DNA of 8,696 nt, from contig JBLFWJ010000141.1 of assembly GCA_047611425.1 (NCBI GenBank), positions 1 to 8,696 on the forward strand. Reading direction: 5' to 3'. Below, in pieces: positions 1 to 5,832 of this stretch. Made by a program: the position numbers and the translations under genes. Source of the stretch: JBLFWJ01 sp047611425 (GTDB lineage Bacteria > Bacteroidota > Bacteroidia > UBA10329). The number at the start of each line of letters is the position of its first letter. Positions within the stretch are counted from its first letter, which is position 1. The notes below the pieces were generated by a model. It did not search any database and had not been told where the DNA came from. It saw nothing but the letters and a program-made list of their open reading frames with translations.

Positions 1-118
1 CGTCTGGTCCCACATTCAATGCAAGGGTATTGAATGTGTTATCGTTGGCTAGATGGGCAAAGCAAACAGCAGGTAGCATCAGTGCCAATGCGGTGATAAT
101 AGACAGAAAAGACTTCAT
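1..118 (-). CDS. Secreted protein, N-terminal fragment (continues beyond window)
   Basis: The minus-strand ATG at 118 opens 39 codons that run off the left edge without a stop. The translation begins MKSFLSIITALALMLPAVCFA, a textbook Sec signal peptide: one Lys, a long hydrophobic core and a small-residue cleavage site near residue 21 (CFA/H). The mature part that is visible (HLANDNTFNTLALNVGPD) is too short for family assignment. The protein is therefore exported to the periplasm or cell surface, but its function cannot be given. The region upstream of its start holds decayed fragments only, so it probably has its own promoter between 119 and 175; I saw no clear promoter motif there. Confidence 0.7.
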   Translation of the reverse strand, partial: MKSFLSIITALALMLPAVCFAHLANDNTFNTLALNVGPD

Positions 119-174
119 GTGTTGGATGGGGATAATAAAACCCGAATGTGGTTTCCTAGCACTCTGTTTGAAGA

Positions 175-273
175 CTATTCCTTCAAAATTCTAACCACTT
201 CATTCTGTCCATTGGCGGCCATCACTTCAATCGATGAAATGAGAAGATTAAGCTGATTCCAAAGGTTCGACAT
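175..273 (-). pseudogene. Short ORF, possible remnant of a T9SS C-terminal sorting domain
   Basis: The minus strand has an open frame of 32 codons from ATG 273 to TAG 175. Its end, ANGQNEVVRILKE followed at once by the stop, resembles the last strand of type A C-terminal sorting domains used by the Bacteroidota type IX secretion system (pattern: small loop with NG, then V-rich strand, K, stop). Nothing upstream looks like the rest of a secreted protein: the frame runs back into the hairpin terminator at 294-326. It is best read as a leftover 3' end of a deleted gene. It could equally be a chance ORF; the similarity rests on about 13 residues. Confidence 0.25.
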
Positions 274-293
274 CTCTCCCTTGTGCTCCACAA

Positions 294-326
294 CAAAAAA
301 GCCCACCAATTGATGGGCTTTTTTTG
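294..326. terminator. Hairpin terminator, bidirectional in form
   Basis: The stem GCCCA...TGGGC (301-305 with 314-318) surrounds a CAATTG core and is flanked by an A-run (295-300) and a T-run (319-325), so both strands read as stem plus U-tract. On the minus strand the internal c/a mismatch becomes a G-U pair, so that orientation is the more stable one. It lies directly downstream of the minus-strand SOUL-like relic (371-510), which it presumably served. Confidence 0.75.
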
Positions 327-370
327 TCCCTTTTTTTCTAGGAAAACATCAAATAATACTTCGGGACCAA

Positions 371-510
371 CTAGGTCCGGGAACTTTTTTCATACTCGGT
401 GATAACCTCATAAGGTTGTTGCTCTGTTTTGCCAAATCGTTAGAAATAAGCGCTTGAGCAACTCCAAATCCAATCACTATTAGGCAAGCTGTGATCAATA
501 GAATTCTCAT
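371..510 (-). pseudogene. SOUL/heme-binding-like protein, frameshifted and truncated 5' remnant
   Basis: From ATG 510 the minus strand encodes a hydrophobic N-terminus (MRILLITACLIVIGFGVAQA) like the membrane anchor or signal of bacterial SOUL heme-binding proteins. In that frame the sequence then loses any family pattern and stops at 349. Adding one A in the A-run read from 430-427 restores a second frame, AKTEQQPYEVITEYEKSSRT, ending at TAG 371. The part EQQPYEVITEYE matches the conserved N-terminal strand of SOUL proteins (E-x-PY-x-V). After this point the usual F-E-I-R-x-Y core and the remaining roughly 150 residues are missing. The gene is thus probably dead twice over: frameshift and 3' loss. 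Its upstream region still carries the shared inverted repeat at 559-588. Alternative: a real 53-aa peptide in the first frame, which I find less likely. Confidence 0.45.
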
Positions 511-558
511 CTAAGTGTTTCTATTTCTAACACAATACGCTCCTTTAGGTTCAATTTA

Positions 559-588
559 TGTTTAACCATTTTCTTAAACCTTTTAACA
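559..588. promoter_or_regulatory. Inverted-repeat site, copy a (TGTTTAA-N16-TTTAACA)
   Basis: Half-site TGTTTAA at 559-565, 16-nt spacer, half-site TTTAACA at 582-588 (one mismatch from the perfect complement TTAAACA). An extra TTAAACC lies in the spacer at 574-580. The inner edge is 48 nt from the start codon of the minus-strand SOUL-like relic (510) and 157 nt from the plus-strand Lacal_2735 start (746). The geometry equals that of the three other sites in the window. Confidence 0.5.
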
Positions 589-745
589 AAGAAGCTGTTA
601 CTGTTATGATTCAATGATGGAATTGTCCAAGCCACTGCCATCTATTTCCCGCCTTGTAAAGCGTTACTAAAATGCTTGAACTGTTATTGCAAGTGGAAGA
701 AGTCAATCTATTCAGTCCGTAGGGACCAAACTTGAGAAAATAACC

Positions 746-910
746 ATGTTCGGACTATTCAATAAAAAGACTGAGAAAGAGAAGCTTAATCAGCAGTACA
801 ACAAATTAATGAAGGAAGCCTATGAGCTATCTACAACGGATAGATCGGCAAGTGACGCAAAGTATGCTGAGGCAGATGCAATTGTGAAGAAGCTGGACAA
901 TCTACCTTAG
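746..910 (+). CDS. Lacal_2735 family protein (54 aa)
   Basis: A 54-codon gene starting MFGLFNKKTEKEKL and ending VKKLDNLP. The short hydrophobic N-terminus, the charged K/E-rich helix (residues 7-27: KKTEKEKLNQQYNKLMKEAY) and the tail STTDRSASDAKYAEADAIVKK match the small Lacal_2735 family of Bacteroidota, whose members are about 55-60 aa. It is predicted to be a mostly helical, coiled-coil-like cytoplasmic protein; its biochemical role is unknown. It ends 31 nt before the SDR gene on the same strand, so the two are probably co-transcribed. The sequence has the family's usual length and no sign of damage. Family knowledge places these genes beside photolyase and oxidoreductase genes, which agrees with the neighbour here. 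Confidence 0.85.
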   Translation: MFGLFNKKTEKEKLNQQYNKLMKEAYELSTTDRSASDAKYAEADAIVKKLDNLP

Positions 911-941
911 TGGGATTCTTGATCAACACGGAAAAGCTCGA

Positions 942-2387
942 ATGAAGGTTCTAATAACTGGTACCACGGGCTACATTGGCAAAAGGCTTCTCCCGTTGAT
1001 TCTGGATCAAGGGTACGATGTAGTGTGCTGTGTTCGAGACAAAGAGCGATTCCCCAAGATCGGGAACTATGCTGAATCTCAAATCGAGATCTTAGAGATT
1101 GATTTTCTGGATGACAATGCAATCGATGTAATTCCATCAGACATAGACATAGCCTATTACCTCATACATTCCATGAGCTCAAGCACGTCAGACTTTGAGA
1201 CCTTAGAAAGTGACTCAGCTCAGAATTTTGTCAAGCTGATAGACCAAACTGCTTGTAAGCAGATAATCTATTTAGGTGGAATTATAAACGAGTCGGAACT
1301 TTCAAAGCACCTTCGTTCTAGAAAGAATGTTGAATTGCTTCTAAGAGAAGCAAAGGCTAATGTTACTGCACTTAAAGCAGGTATTATAGTGGGTTCTGGA
1401 AGTGCTTCTTTCGAGATCATTCGTGATCTGGTGGAGAAACTGCCGGTTATGATCACGCCAAAATGGTTGAATACGAAGTGCCAACCGATTGGTATTAGAA
1501 ACGTACTTGAGTATTTGGTCGGTGTATTAGGCAATGACTCAACACTTGACCGTTCTTTTGACATAGGAGGGCCAGATGTGTTGACGTACGAGGAAATGCT
1601 TCTGCAATTTGCAGCGGTGCGTGGGTTGACCAGATACATTTTCATAGTGCCAGTAATGACCCCGAAGCTTTCGTCCTACTGGTTGTATTTCGTAACAGCC
1701 ACTTCTTACAAGTTGGCTGCGAACCTTGTGGATAGTATGAAAATTGAGGTCGTTGCCAAACCCAACGAACTTGCGAATGAATTGGGAATTATTCCCATGC
1801 CTTATGGTAAAGCCGTTGAGCTGGCTTTTCAGCGAATAGAGCAAAACAATGTGATTTCCAGTTGGAAGGACGCTGTGGTTTCAAGTTTTTCAGATAACTC
1901 TCTCTATGACCACATCAATGTTCCGCAGCACGGCTGTTTCGTTGATAGTAGAAGTAAAATTGTGAAAATCGATTCCGCCCAAGTCTTAGAAAACATTTGG
2001 CATATCGGAGGAGAACGAGGTTGGTATTACGGAAATTGGCTTTGGATTCTTAGAGGTTATACGGATAAGCTATTCGGAGGAGTAGGATTGAGAAGAGGAA
2101 GGCGAAGTCCGACCGAACTTACCGGAGGTGACCCGGTCGATTTTTGGAGGGTGCTAGTTGCGGATAAAGCAAACAGTAGGTTATTGCTGTATGCCGAAAT
2201 GAAACTTCCTGGTGAAGCGTGGCTAGAATTTAAACTAGAGCATCGAGGCTCCGAAACAAAGCTGATTCAAACGGCAACTTTTCGTCCCAAGGGTTTACTT
2301 GGAAGGCTTTATTGGTATGCTGTTCTGCCCTTTCACTTCTTTGTTTTTGAAGGTATGATGAGGAACATTCTAAAGTTCAAAGCATAA
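942..2387 (+). CDS. SDR family NAD(P)-binding oxidoreductase with C-terminal DUF2867 domain
   Basis: The 481-aa protein has two parts. Residues 1 to about 300 are an atypical (NmrA/epimerase-like) Rossmann fold: the dinucleotide motif is G7-T-T-G10-Y-I-G13, followed by a basic residue (R32) after the second strand, which suggests NADP(H). The strand ending LIHSM (74-78) and QIIYLGGI (107-114) are typical of the family. Residues about 330-475 form DUF2867, with the signature IGGERGWYYGNWLW (355-368) and GLRRGRRSPTEL (382-393), then GEAWLEF (424-430) and GLLGRLYWYA (451-460). Length is usual for this two-domain family. No signal peptide, so cytoplasmic or membrane-peripheral; the substrate is unknown. 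It follows the Lacal_2735 gene by 31 nt. The last codons (FKA, stop) lie inside a 47-nt repeat that also contains the opposing terminator. Confidence 0.92.
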   Translation: MKVLITGTTGYIGKRLLPLILDQGYDVVCCVRDKERFPKIGNYAESQIEILEIDFLDDNAIDVIPSDIDIAYYLIHSMSSSTSDFETLESDSAQNFVKLIDQTACKQIIYLGGIINESELSKHLRSRKNVELLLREAKANVTALKAGIIVGSGSASFEIIRDLVEKLPVMITPKWLNTKCQPIGIRNVLEYLVGVLGNDSTLDRSFDIGGPDVLTYEEMLLQFAAVRGLTRYIFIVPVMTPKLSSYWLYFVTATSYKLAANLVDSMKIEVVAKPNELANELGIIPMPYGKAVELAFQRIEQNNVISSWKDAVVSSFSDNSLYDHINVPQHGCFVDSRSKIVKIDSAQVLENIWHIGGERGWYYGNWLWILRGYTDKLFGGVGLRRGRRSPTELTGGDPVDFWRVLVADKANSRLLLYAEMKLPGEAWLEFKLEHRGSETKLIQTATFRPKGLLGRLYWYAVLPFHFFVFEGMMRNILKFKA

Positions 2388-2422
2388 AAAAGCCGCCACC
2401 TTGAAAGGTGACGGCAACACGC
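2376..2422. repeat. 47-nt repeat, copy 1 (contains terminator)
   Basis: This stretch is identical, base for base, to 3206-3252. It covers the last three codons and stop of the SDR gene, an A-run and the complete hairpin 2392-2415. Identity ends abruptly on both sides. Confidence 0.9.
2385..2415 (-). terminator. Rho-independent terminator of the fasciclin gene
   Basis: Stem 2392-2402 with 2405-2415 (GCCG-CACCTT arms, very small loop). Read on the minus strand the one mismatch becomes G-U and the hairpin is followed by TTTTTT, so it ends transcripts of the minus-strand fasciclin gene whose stop codon is 25 nt upstream. On the plus strand there is no T-run after the hairpin, so it is a poorer terminator for the SDR gene. 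Confidence 0.8.
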
Positions 2423-2440
2423 GATAAGGGGAACCGGAAT

Positions 2441-2977
2441 TTACTCAGGCATTACAACTGAGTCAATAGCGTGTATGATTCCGTTAGAAGCTGCTACATC
2501 TGCGATTACAACCGTGGCGGTGTTACCTGACACATCCGTTAAGATCACGTTCTTTCCTTTCATGGACGCTACAAGCGTACCACCCTGTACAGTCTTGATC
2601 TCAAATTCGCCTCCATTCTTCTTAATGGCTTTAACCACATCGGCCGCCATGAATTTTCCAGCAACTACGTGATAGGTCAAAACAGCCGTTAGTGTTTCCT
2701 TGGCTTCTGGTTTTAGCAAACCATCTACTGTACCAGCCGGTAGTTTACCAAACGCATCATTGGTTGGAGCGAACACAGTGAATGGACCTTCTCCATTTAG
2801 CACGTCCACCAAACCCGCTGCTTTTACAGCTGCAACTAATGTTGTGAATGCCTCATTTGAGGCGGCCACACTTACAATGGTGCCTGTTTTTCCGTCCTTT
2901 CCTCCATTATCTAAAACTGTAGCGGAACTTGAGGATATCGTTCCAATGGTCATAAGGGCAATCAGTACTTTTTTCAT
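2441..2977 (-). CDS. Secreted fasciclin (FAS1) domain protein
   Basis: I start the gene at ATG 2977 (MKKVLIALM), not at the in-frame ATG 10 codons earlier, because only the later start places the signal peptide at the N-terminus and follows an A-rich leader. The 178-aa product has a signal peptide (about 1-19, ending SSSSA) and one FAS1 domain: FTVFAPTNDAF (66-76, conserved H1 motif), YHVV (102-105), and NGIIHAIDSVVMP (165-177, H2 motif). FAS1 domains mediate adhesion or protein-protein contact at the cell surface; in bacteria many are single-domain secreted proteins of unclear role. The gene is convergent with the SDR gene, ends at its own terminator, and has the inverted-repeat site 47 nt upstream. 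A relic of a second fasciclin gene lies at 3266-3337. Confidence 0.93.
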   Translation of the reverse strand: MKKVLIALMTIGTISSSSATVLDNGGKDGKTGTIVSVAASNEAFTTLVAAVKAAGLVDVLNGEGPFTVFAPTNDAFGKLPAGTVDGLLKPEAKETLTAVLTYHVVAGKFMAADVVKAIKKNGGEFEIKTVQGGTLVASMKGKNVILTDVSGNTATVVIADVAASNGIIHAIDSVVMPE

Positions 2978-3024
2978 AATGTTTATGTTGGTTAGTTGAT
3001 AGGACAACCCTGACTATTCATGTT

Positions 3025-3054
3025 TGTTTAATCAATCTACATATTTATTAAACA
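3025..3054. promoter_or_regulatory. Inverted-repeat site, copy b, upstream of fasciclin
   Basis: Perfect inverted repeat TGTTTAA (3025-3031), 16-nt spacer, TTAAACA (3048-3054); the match extends one base inward on both arms (TGTTTAAT/ATTAAACA). The edge is 47 nt from the fasciclin start codon at 2977 on the minus strand. It may be an operator of a dimeric regulator, or the two arms may act as the -35 and -10 elements of an alternative sigma factor. Confidence 0.65.
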
Positions 3055-3205
3055 TAATAATAAGTAACCAGTGATGCCGAGGGTTTCACGCGAAAACAAA
3101 AACCCTTCATTACCATCAATACCAATTGCTTCACCTTAACTTCAAGGTCGTTGAGCATGTCAAATTGCTCGGTGAAGGTGACCTCCAGTTGGAAAGCGTC
3201 CACAA

Positions 3206-3252
3206 TTCAAAGCATAAAAAAGCCGCCACCTTGAAAGGTGACGGCAACACGC
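3206..3252. repeat. 47-nt repeat, copy 2 (contains terminator)
   Basis: Identical to 2376-2422, with unrelated flanks. The hairpin is at 3222-3245 and, on the minus strand, is followed by TTTTTT. It sits downstream of the relic fasciclin 3' end and of the YdcF gene, and would still terminate YdcF transcripts. Confidence 0.9.
3215..3245 (-). terminator. Terminator (second copy), now downstream of the YdcF gene
   Basis: Same hairpin and U-tract as the fasciclin terminator, read on the minus strand. It lies about 80 nt after the YdcF stop codon and appears inherited from a lost fasciclin gene. Confidence 0.75.
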
Positions 3253-3265
3253 CATCTGGATGTTC

Positions 3266-3337
3266 CTAGTTGTTATGCCCAGGCTGAATGGCTGGGTCGA
3301 TAGGGTGCTTAATTCCGGAAGAAGCTTCTAGTTCAGC
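3266..3337 (-). pseudogene. Relic of a second fasciclin gene (last 23 codons)
   Basis: Read on the minus strand from 3337, the sequence gives AELEASSGIKHPIDPAIQPG and then HNN before TAG. It aligns with the end of the intact fasciclin protein, ADVAASNGIIHAIDSVVMPE: shared are A, AS, GI, H, ID and P, which is the H2 motif of FAS1 domains. Nucleotide similarity to 2444-2503 is also visible. No start and no upstream FAS1 sequence is present; the frame overlaps the last codons of the YdcF gene in another phase. With the terminator copy next to it, this looks like the 3' end of a deleted fasciclin gene, the deletion having joined it to the YdcF gene. Confidence 0.6.
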
Positions 3338-3975
3338 GTAAGGGCTTCTGGATTTTCGAATATTCTACCACGAGTTCCTTCTAATCGGGTCTTCTTGTCT
3401 TCGCGCTCCTTTAGTGGAACAAAGCCTTCAACAAAAGCAATCTGGTAATCGATTTCCCCTGTAAAAGAATTCCACCTTTTTGAAATGATGAACCCAATGT
3501 TGGCGGGTAAATAGTCTACTTCGAGTTTGTGTTTTTTACCTAGAATTTGTAGCATTCCAGATTGGAAAAGGTCAGTTGCCACAGCCACAGACTCAAAGCC
3601 GTGTTTCTTCGCTAATTCCATACCGTAGTACACATTCTCTAAGCTATGCTCAGCACGATCTTCAATGTGAATATGCTGCGGATCAACACCCATTTCTATG
3701 AGGTAAAGGGCATAAATCTTTGACTCCACGTATGGAGTATGTACTGCCGATCCTGAAACGATGATGTTCTTGGCAACACCTGTGTTGTACAATTCAACGG
3801 CCCAATGCAAACGCATTTTGTAAATCATGTTCATCTTGCCGTTAGGTGTGAACGGATAACCAGGGACGATGATCGCATCGTAAACTACCCTTGGCTTCTT
3901 TTTGGCTTGAGCAGGTGAAATTGAAAAAGCGGTAATGGTTAGAAGGATTAACAAAACAATTCTGAAAAAAGTCAT
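3328..3975 (-). CDS. Secreted YdcF / DUF218 family protein
   Basis: The 215-aa product starts with a signal peptide (MTFFRIVLLILLTITAFSIS, cleavage after AQA at 24). The rest follows the YdcF/DUF218 pattern: first strand DAIIVPGYPF (33-42), VSGSAVHTPYVES (73-85, the glycine-rich loop with a glutamate), and IEDRAEHSLENVYYG (104-118, matching the conserved E-x-S-x-x-T/L-x-E-N motif), then VAVATDLFQSG (130-140). Family members bind nucleotides or are tied to cell-envelope metabolism (SanA, ElyC); the reaction is not settled. Here export to the periplasm is predicted. The C-terminus (PEALTLN) lies at the junction with the fasciclin relic, so the last residues may not be ancestral. It is transcribed divergently from the DUF1295 operon, and site c is 50 nt from its start. 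Confidence 0.85.
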   Translation of the reverse strand: MTFFRIVLLILLTITAFSISPAQAKKKPRVVYDAIIVPGYPFTPNGKMNMIYKMRLHWAVELYNTGVAKNIIVSGSAVHTPYVESKIYALYLIEMGVDPQHIHIEDRAEHSLENVYYGMELAKKHGFESVAVATDLFQSGMLQILGKKHKLEVDYLPANIGFIISKRWNSFTGEIDYQIAFVEGFVPLKEREDKKTRLEGTRGRIFENPEALTLN

Positions 3976-4025
3976 GACTTGAAGTTTATTGGTTTATAAG
4001 GGGTTAACAGCAGAAATAAATATAA

Positions 4026-4055
4026 TGTTTAAAGATTATTAAAAAAGATTAAACA
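4026..4055. promoter_or_regulatory. Inverted-repeat site, copy c, between divergent YdcF and DUF1295 genes
   Basis: TGTTTAA (4026-4032), 16-nt spacer, TTAAACA (4049-4055). It is 50 nt from the minus-strand YdcF start (3975) and 38 nt from the plus-strand DUF1295 start (4094), so one palindromic site could control both directions. Confidence 0.65.
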
Positions 4056-4093
4056 AAAAGATGATGGTTTGGTTTCCTGACAAATCATGAACC

Positions 4094-5056
4094 ATGAAAA
4101 AGACCATTCTAACTTTACTTGTAGCTGTTATTCTAATACCGATTGCAGCCCTCTACTTAGACAATTCAATCACGCCTGAGCAACTAACCATACTAAAGGT
4201 TGTTGGCATCACTTATCTAGTTACTGCTTTAGGCAGTTTTCTTGTTAGTGAAATCTCAAAAAACTACAGCCAGGTGGATAAGCTTTGGAGCATTATTCCA
4301 CTCGTTTATATATGGATTATGGCCTATATGGCCGATTGGCAGCCACGGGCATTATTAATGGCTGGTGTGGCAACCATTTGGGGGATAAGGCTTACATATA
4401 ATTTCCACAGACGTGGAGGGTATTCTCTACGGTTTTGGGAAGGAGAAGAAGACTACCGATGGGAAGTGTTGAGAAAGAACCCATTGCTTCAGAATAGAGT
4501 TGTTTGGACGCTGTTTAACTTCTTCTTCATTAGTTTGTATCAGCACGGTTTACTCATGCTGATAACCTTGCCAATGATTGTTGTAATTGGCTCGGATGCA
4601 GTTGCACTTGGAATGGCGGATGTTGCTATTGCAGTTCTCTTTGTTGGCTTGGTGGTTTATGAAACCATTGCAGATCAACAACAGTGGAACTACCAAAACG
4701 AAAAGTACCGACTTAGAAATGCTGGATTACCGCTAAACGAAAAGTACGCCAGAGGTTTTCTGACCGAAGGTCTTTGGAATCTGAGTAGACATCCCAACTA
4801 CTTTGCAGAACAAAGCATTTGGGTGGTGTTTTACATGTTCAGCGTTGTGGCAACTGGAAGTTGGTTTAATTGGACCATATGCGGAGCTGTTTTATTAGTT
4901 ATGCTTTTCCAAGGCAGTGCCAATTTCAGCGAGGGAATTACAGCCGAGAAGTACCCGTTGTACAAGAAGTATCAAAGTCTCGTACCAAAGTTTTTACCGC
5001 TTTTCAAGATACCTAACGCAATTGGTTTGAAGCGAGTTGCTAGAGCCGGCCGATAA
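4094..5056 (+). CDS. DUF1295 family integral membrane protein (steroid 5-alpha-reductase-like), 320 aa
   Basis: A hydrophobic 320-aa protein with about eight predicted membrane segments (for example 4-21, 34-52, 65-82, 86-98, 138-163, 172-191, 241-255, 259-273). Conserved motifs of DUF1295 are present: VDKLWSI (61-67), RLTYNFHRRGGY (99-110), EEDYRW (118-123), ADQQQWNY (193-200) and TEGLWNLSRHPNYFAEQ (224-240). The RHPNYF segment is shared with the wider steroid reductase / isoprenylcysteine methyltransferase superfamily, where this region binds cofactor (NADPH or SAM). An inner-membrane role acting on a lipid or isoprenoid substrate is inferred; the substrate is unknown. It is first in a four-gene operon and is preceded by inverted-repeat site c. 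The second DUF1295 gene downstream is a different subfamily, so this is not a recent duplication. Confidence 0.9.
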   Translation: MKKTILTLLVAVILIPIAALYLDNSITPEQLTILKVVGITYLVTALGSFLVSEISKNYSQVDKLWSIIPLVYIWIMAYMADWQPRALLMAGVATIWGIRLTYNFHRRGGYSLRFWEGEEDYRWEVLRKNPLLQNRVVWTLFNFFFISLYQHGLLMLITLPMIVVIGSDAVALGMADVAIAVLFVGLVVYETIADQQQWNYQNEKYRLRNAGLPLNEKYARGFLTEGLWNLSRHPNYFAEQSIWVVFYMFSVVATGSWFNWTICGAVLLVMLFQGSANFSEGITAEKYPLYKKYQSLVPKFLPLFKIPNAIGLKRVARAGR

Positions 5057-5076
5057 GAACTATCAAGACTATTCTG

Positions 5077-5823
5077 ATGACTCGCTTTTCCCTCATATCC
5101 ATAATGATGCTTGGTGCTTTTGTTGCATTGGCTCAGCAACAAGTTCCAAACGGAAGCTTTGAGCACTGGGAAAATTCTGGCAAACACATGGAGCCACAAG
5201 GTTGGAATAGTTTAATGTCTGCAGATATGTGCACTTTTTGTTCGATGGGCGCCTCACAACGGGTGTTTAAAGAAAGGCGAGGCATTCCTGGAAAAGGTGG
5301 CTGCATCAGGATTGAATCTAGTAGTGTTTTGGGTGGGATTATCGTAAACGGTTCTGTAACTACAGGAAGAGTAACCGCTCCATCACTTCGTCCAACCGAT
5401 GGTTATAATAGAACGGTAAAAGCTGATGATGAATTCAACTTGCGCTTTACCGACAGACCAGATAGCCTTGTTTTTTGGGCTAAGTATTCCATTACCGATA
5501 ATTCGGATTCTGCGCTGGCATCGTTTCTATTGCATGGTGATTCGGATATGTCGGACCCTTCTAAATTCACAAAGACTGCGAAACCTATTGGCATTGCGCA
5601 AATGACTTTTCAAACCAATTCTGAATGGAAGAGAATATCTATTCCCTTCTACTATAATGACAAATTCAACCGACAATCTACTTACCTGCTTGCTACGTTT
5701 TCATCCAGTTTTGAGGCTGGTAATGGAAATTCGACTGCTACATTATGGATAGATGATGTTGAGTTGGTTTACGACAGATTGAGTCAAGCATCAAAAACAC
5801 AACCTTGGCTAGCAGGTTATTAA
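5077..5823 (+). CDS. Secreted PCMD-like (putative carbohydrate metabolism domain) protein
   Basis: The 248-aa protein has a signal peptide (MTRFSLISIMMLGAFVALA, then QQQ). The mature part begins VPNGSFEHWEN and QGWNSLM (41-47), and ends in a beta-rich half with DSLVFWAKYSI (129-139), EWKRISIPFYY (183-193), TFSSSFEAGNGNST (207-220) and LWIDDVELVYD (223-233). This layout, with the PNGSFE start and the final WIDDVEL strand, matches the jelly-roll PCMD domain of Bacteroidota surface proteins, thought to bind or act on glycans. A CxxC pair (C52, C55) and C76 are present. No type IX sorting domain follows, so it is probably periplasmic or lipid-free secreted. It lies 20 nt after the first and 9 nt before the second DUF1295 gene, an unexpected place for such a protein. 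Confidence 0.75.
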   Translation: MTRFSLISIMMLGAFVALAQQQVPNGSFEHWENSGKHMEPQGWNSLMSADMCTFCSMGASQRVFKERRGIPGKGGCIRIESSSVLGGIIVNGSVTTGRVTAPSLRPTDGYNRTVKADDEFNLRFTDRPDSLVFWAKYSITDNSDSALASFLLHGDSDMSDPSKFTKTAKPIGIAQMTFQTNSEWKRISIPFYYNDKFNRQSTYLLATFSSSFEAGNGNSTATLWIDDVELVYDRLSQASKTQPWLAGY

Positions 5824-5832
5824 ACTTCAAAC

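Larger units (their letters stand above)
3008..3327. other. Intergenic region between fasciclin and YdcF genes
   Basis: This 320-nt stretch has no convincing intact gene. It contains the fasciclin upstream region with inverted-repeat site b (3025-3054), about 150 nt with an open minus-strand frame (3048-3206) that has no credible start, the second copy of the 47-nt terminator repeat (3206-3252), and most of the relic fasciclin 3' end (3266-3337). It reads as the scar of a deleted gene between the fasciclin and YdcF genes. Confidence 0.6.

Noticed and set aside
366..385. Inverted repeat CGGGACC...GGTCCGGG in the SOUL relic as a terminator or operator
   Set aside because: The arms have a mismatch and no T-run follows directly on either strand; the better hairpin at 294-326 explains termination.
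614..670. 18-codon ORF MMELSKPLPSISRLVKRY upstream of the Lacal_2735 gene, followed in another frame by a Cys-rich KWKK peptide
   Set aside because: It faintly recalls a broken DUF2256 zinc-ribbon gene (KPLPS..., CxxC, W-K-K), a family often near cryptochromes. Several frameshifts would be needed, so I do not claim it.
1268..1844. Long minus-strand open frames inside the SDR gene
   Set aside because: They are shadows of the well-supported plus-strand gene and show no family pattern or signal peptide.
3048..3206. Minus-strand open frame of 52 codons (IVDAFQLEVTFTEQF...) between fasciclin and the terminator copy
   Set aside because: It is amphipathic and looks protein-like, but it begins after a stop with no suitable start codon and ends inside the inverted-repeat site. 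An opposite-strand frame over the same bases looks equally open, so coding is not supported. It may be a further fragment of a deleted gene.
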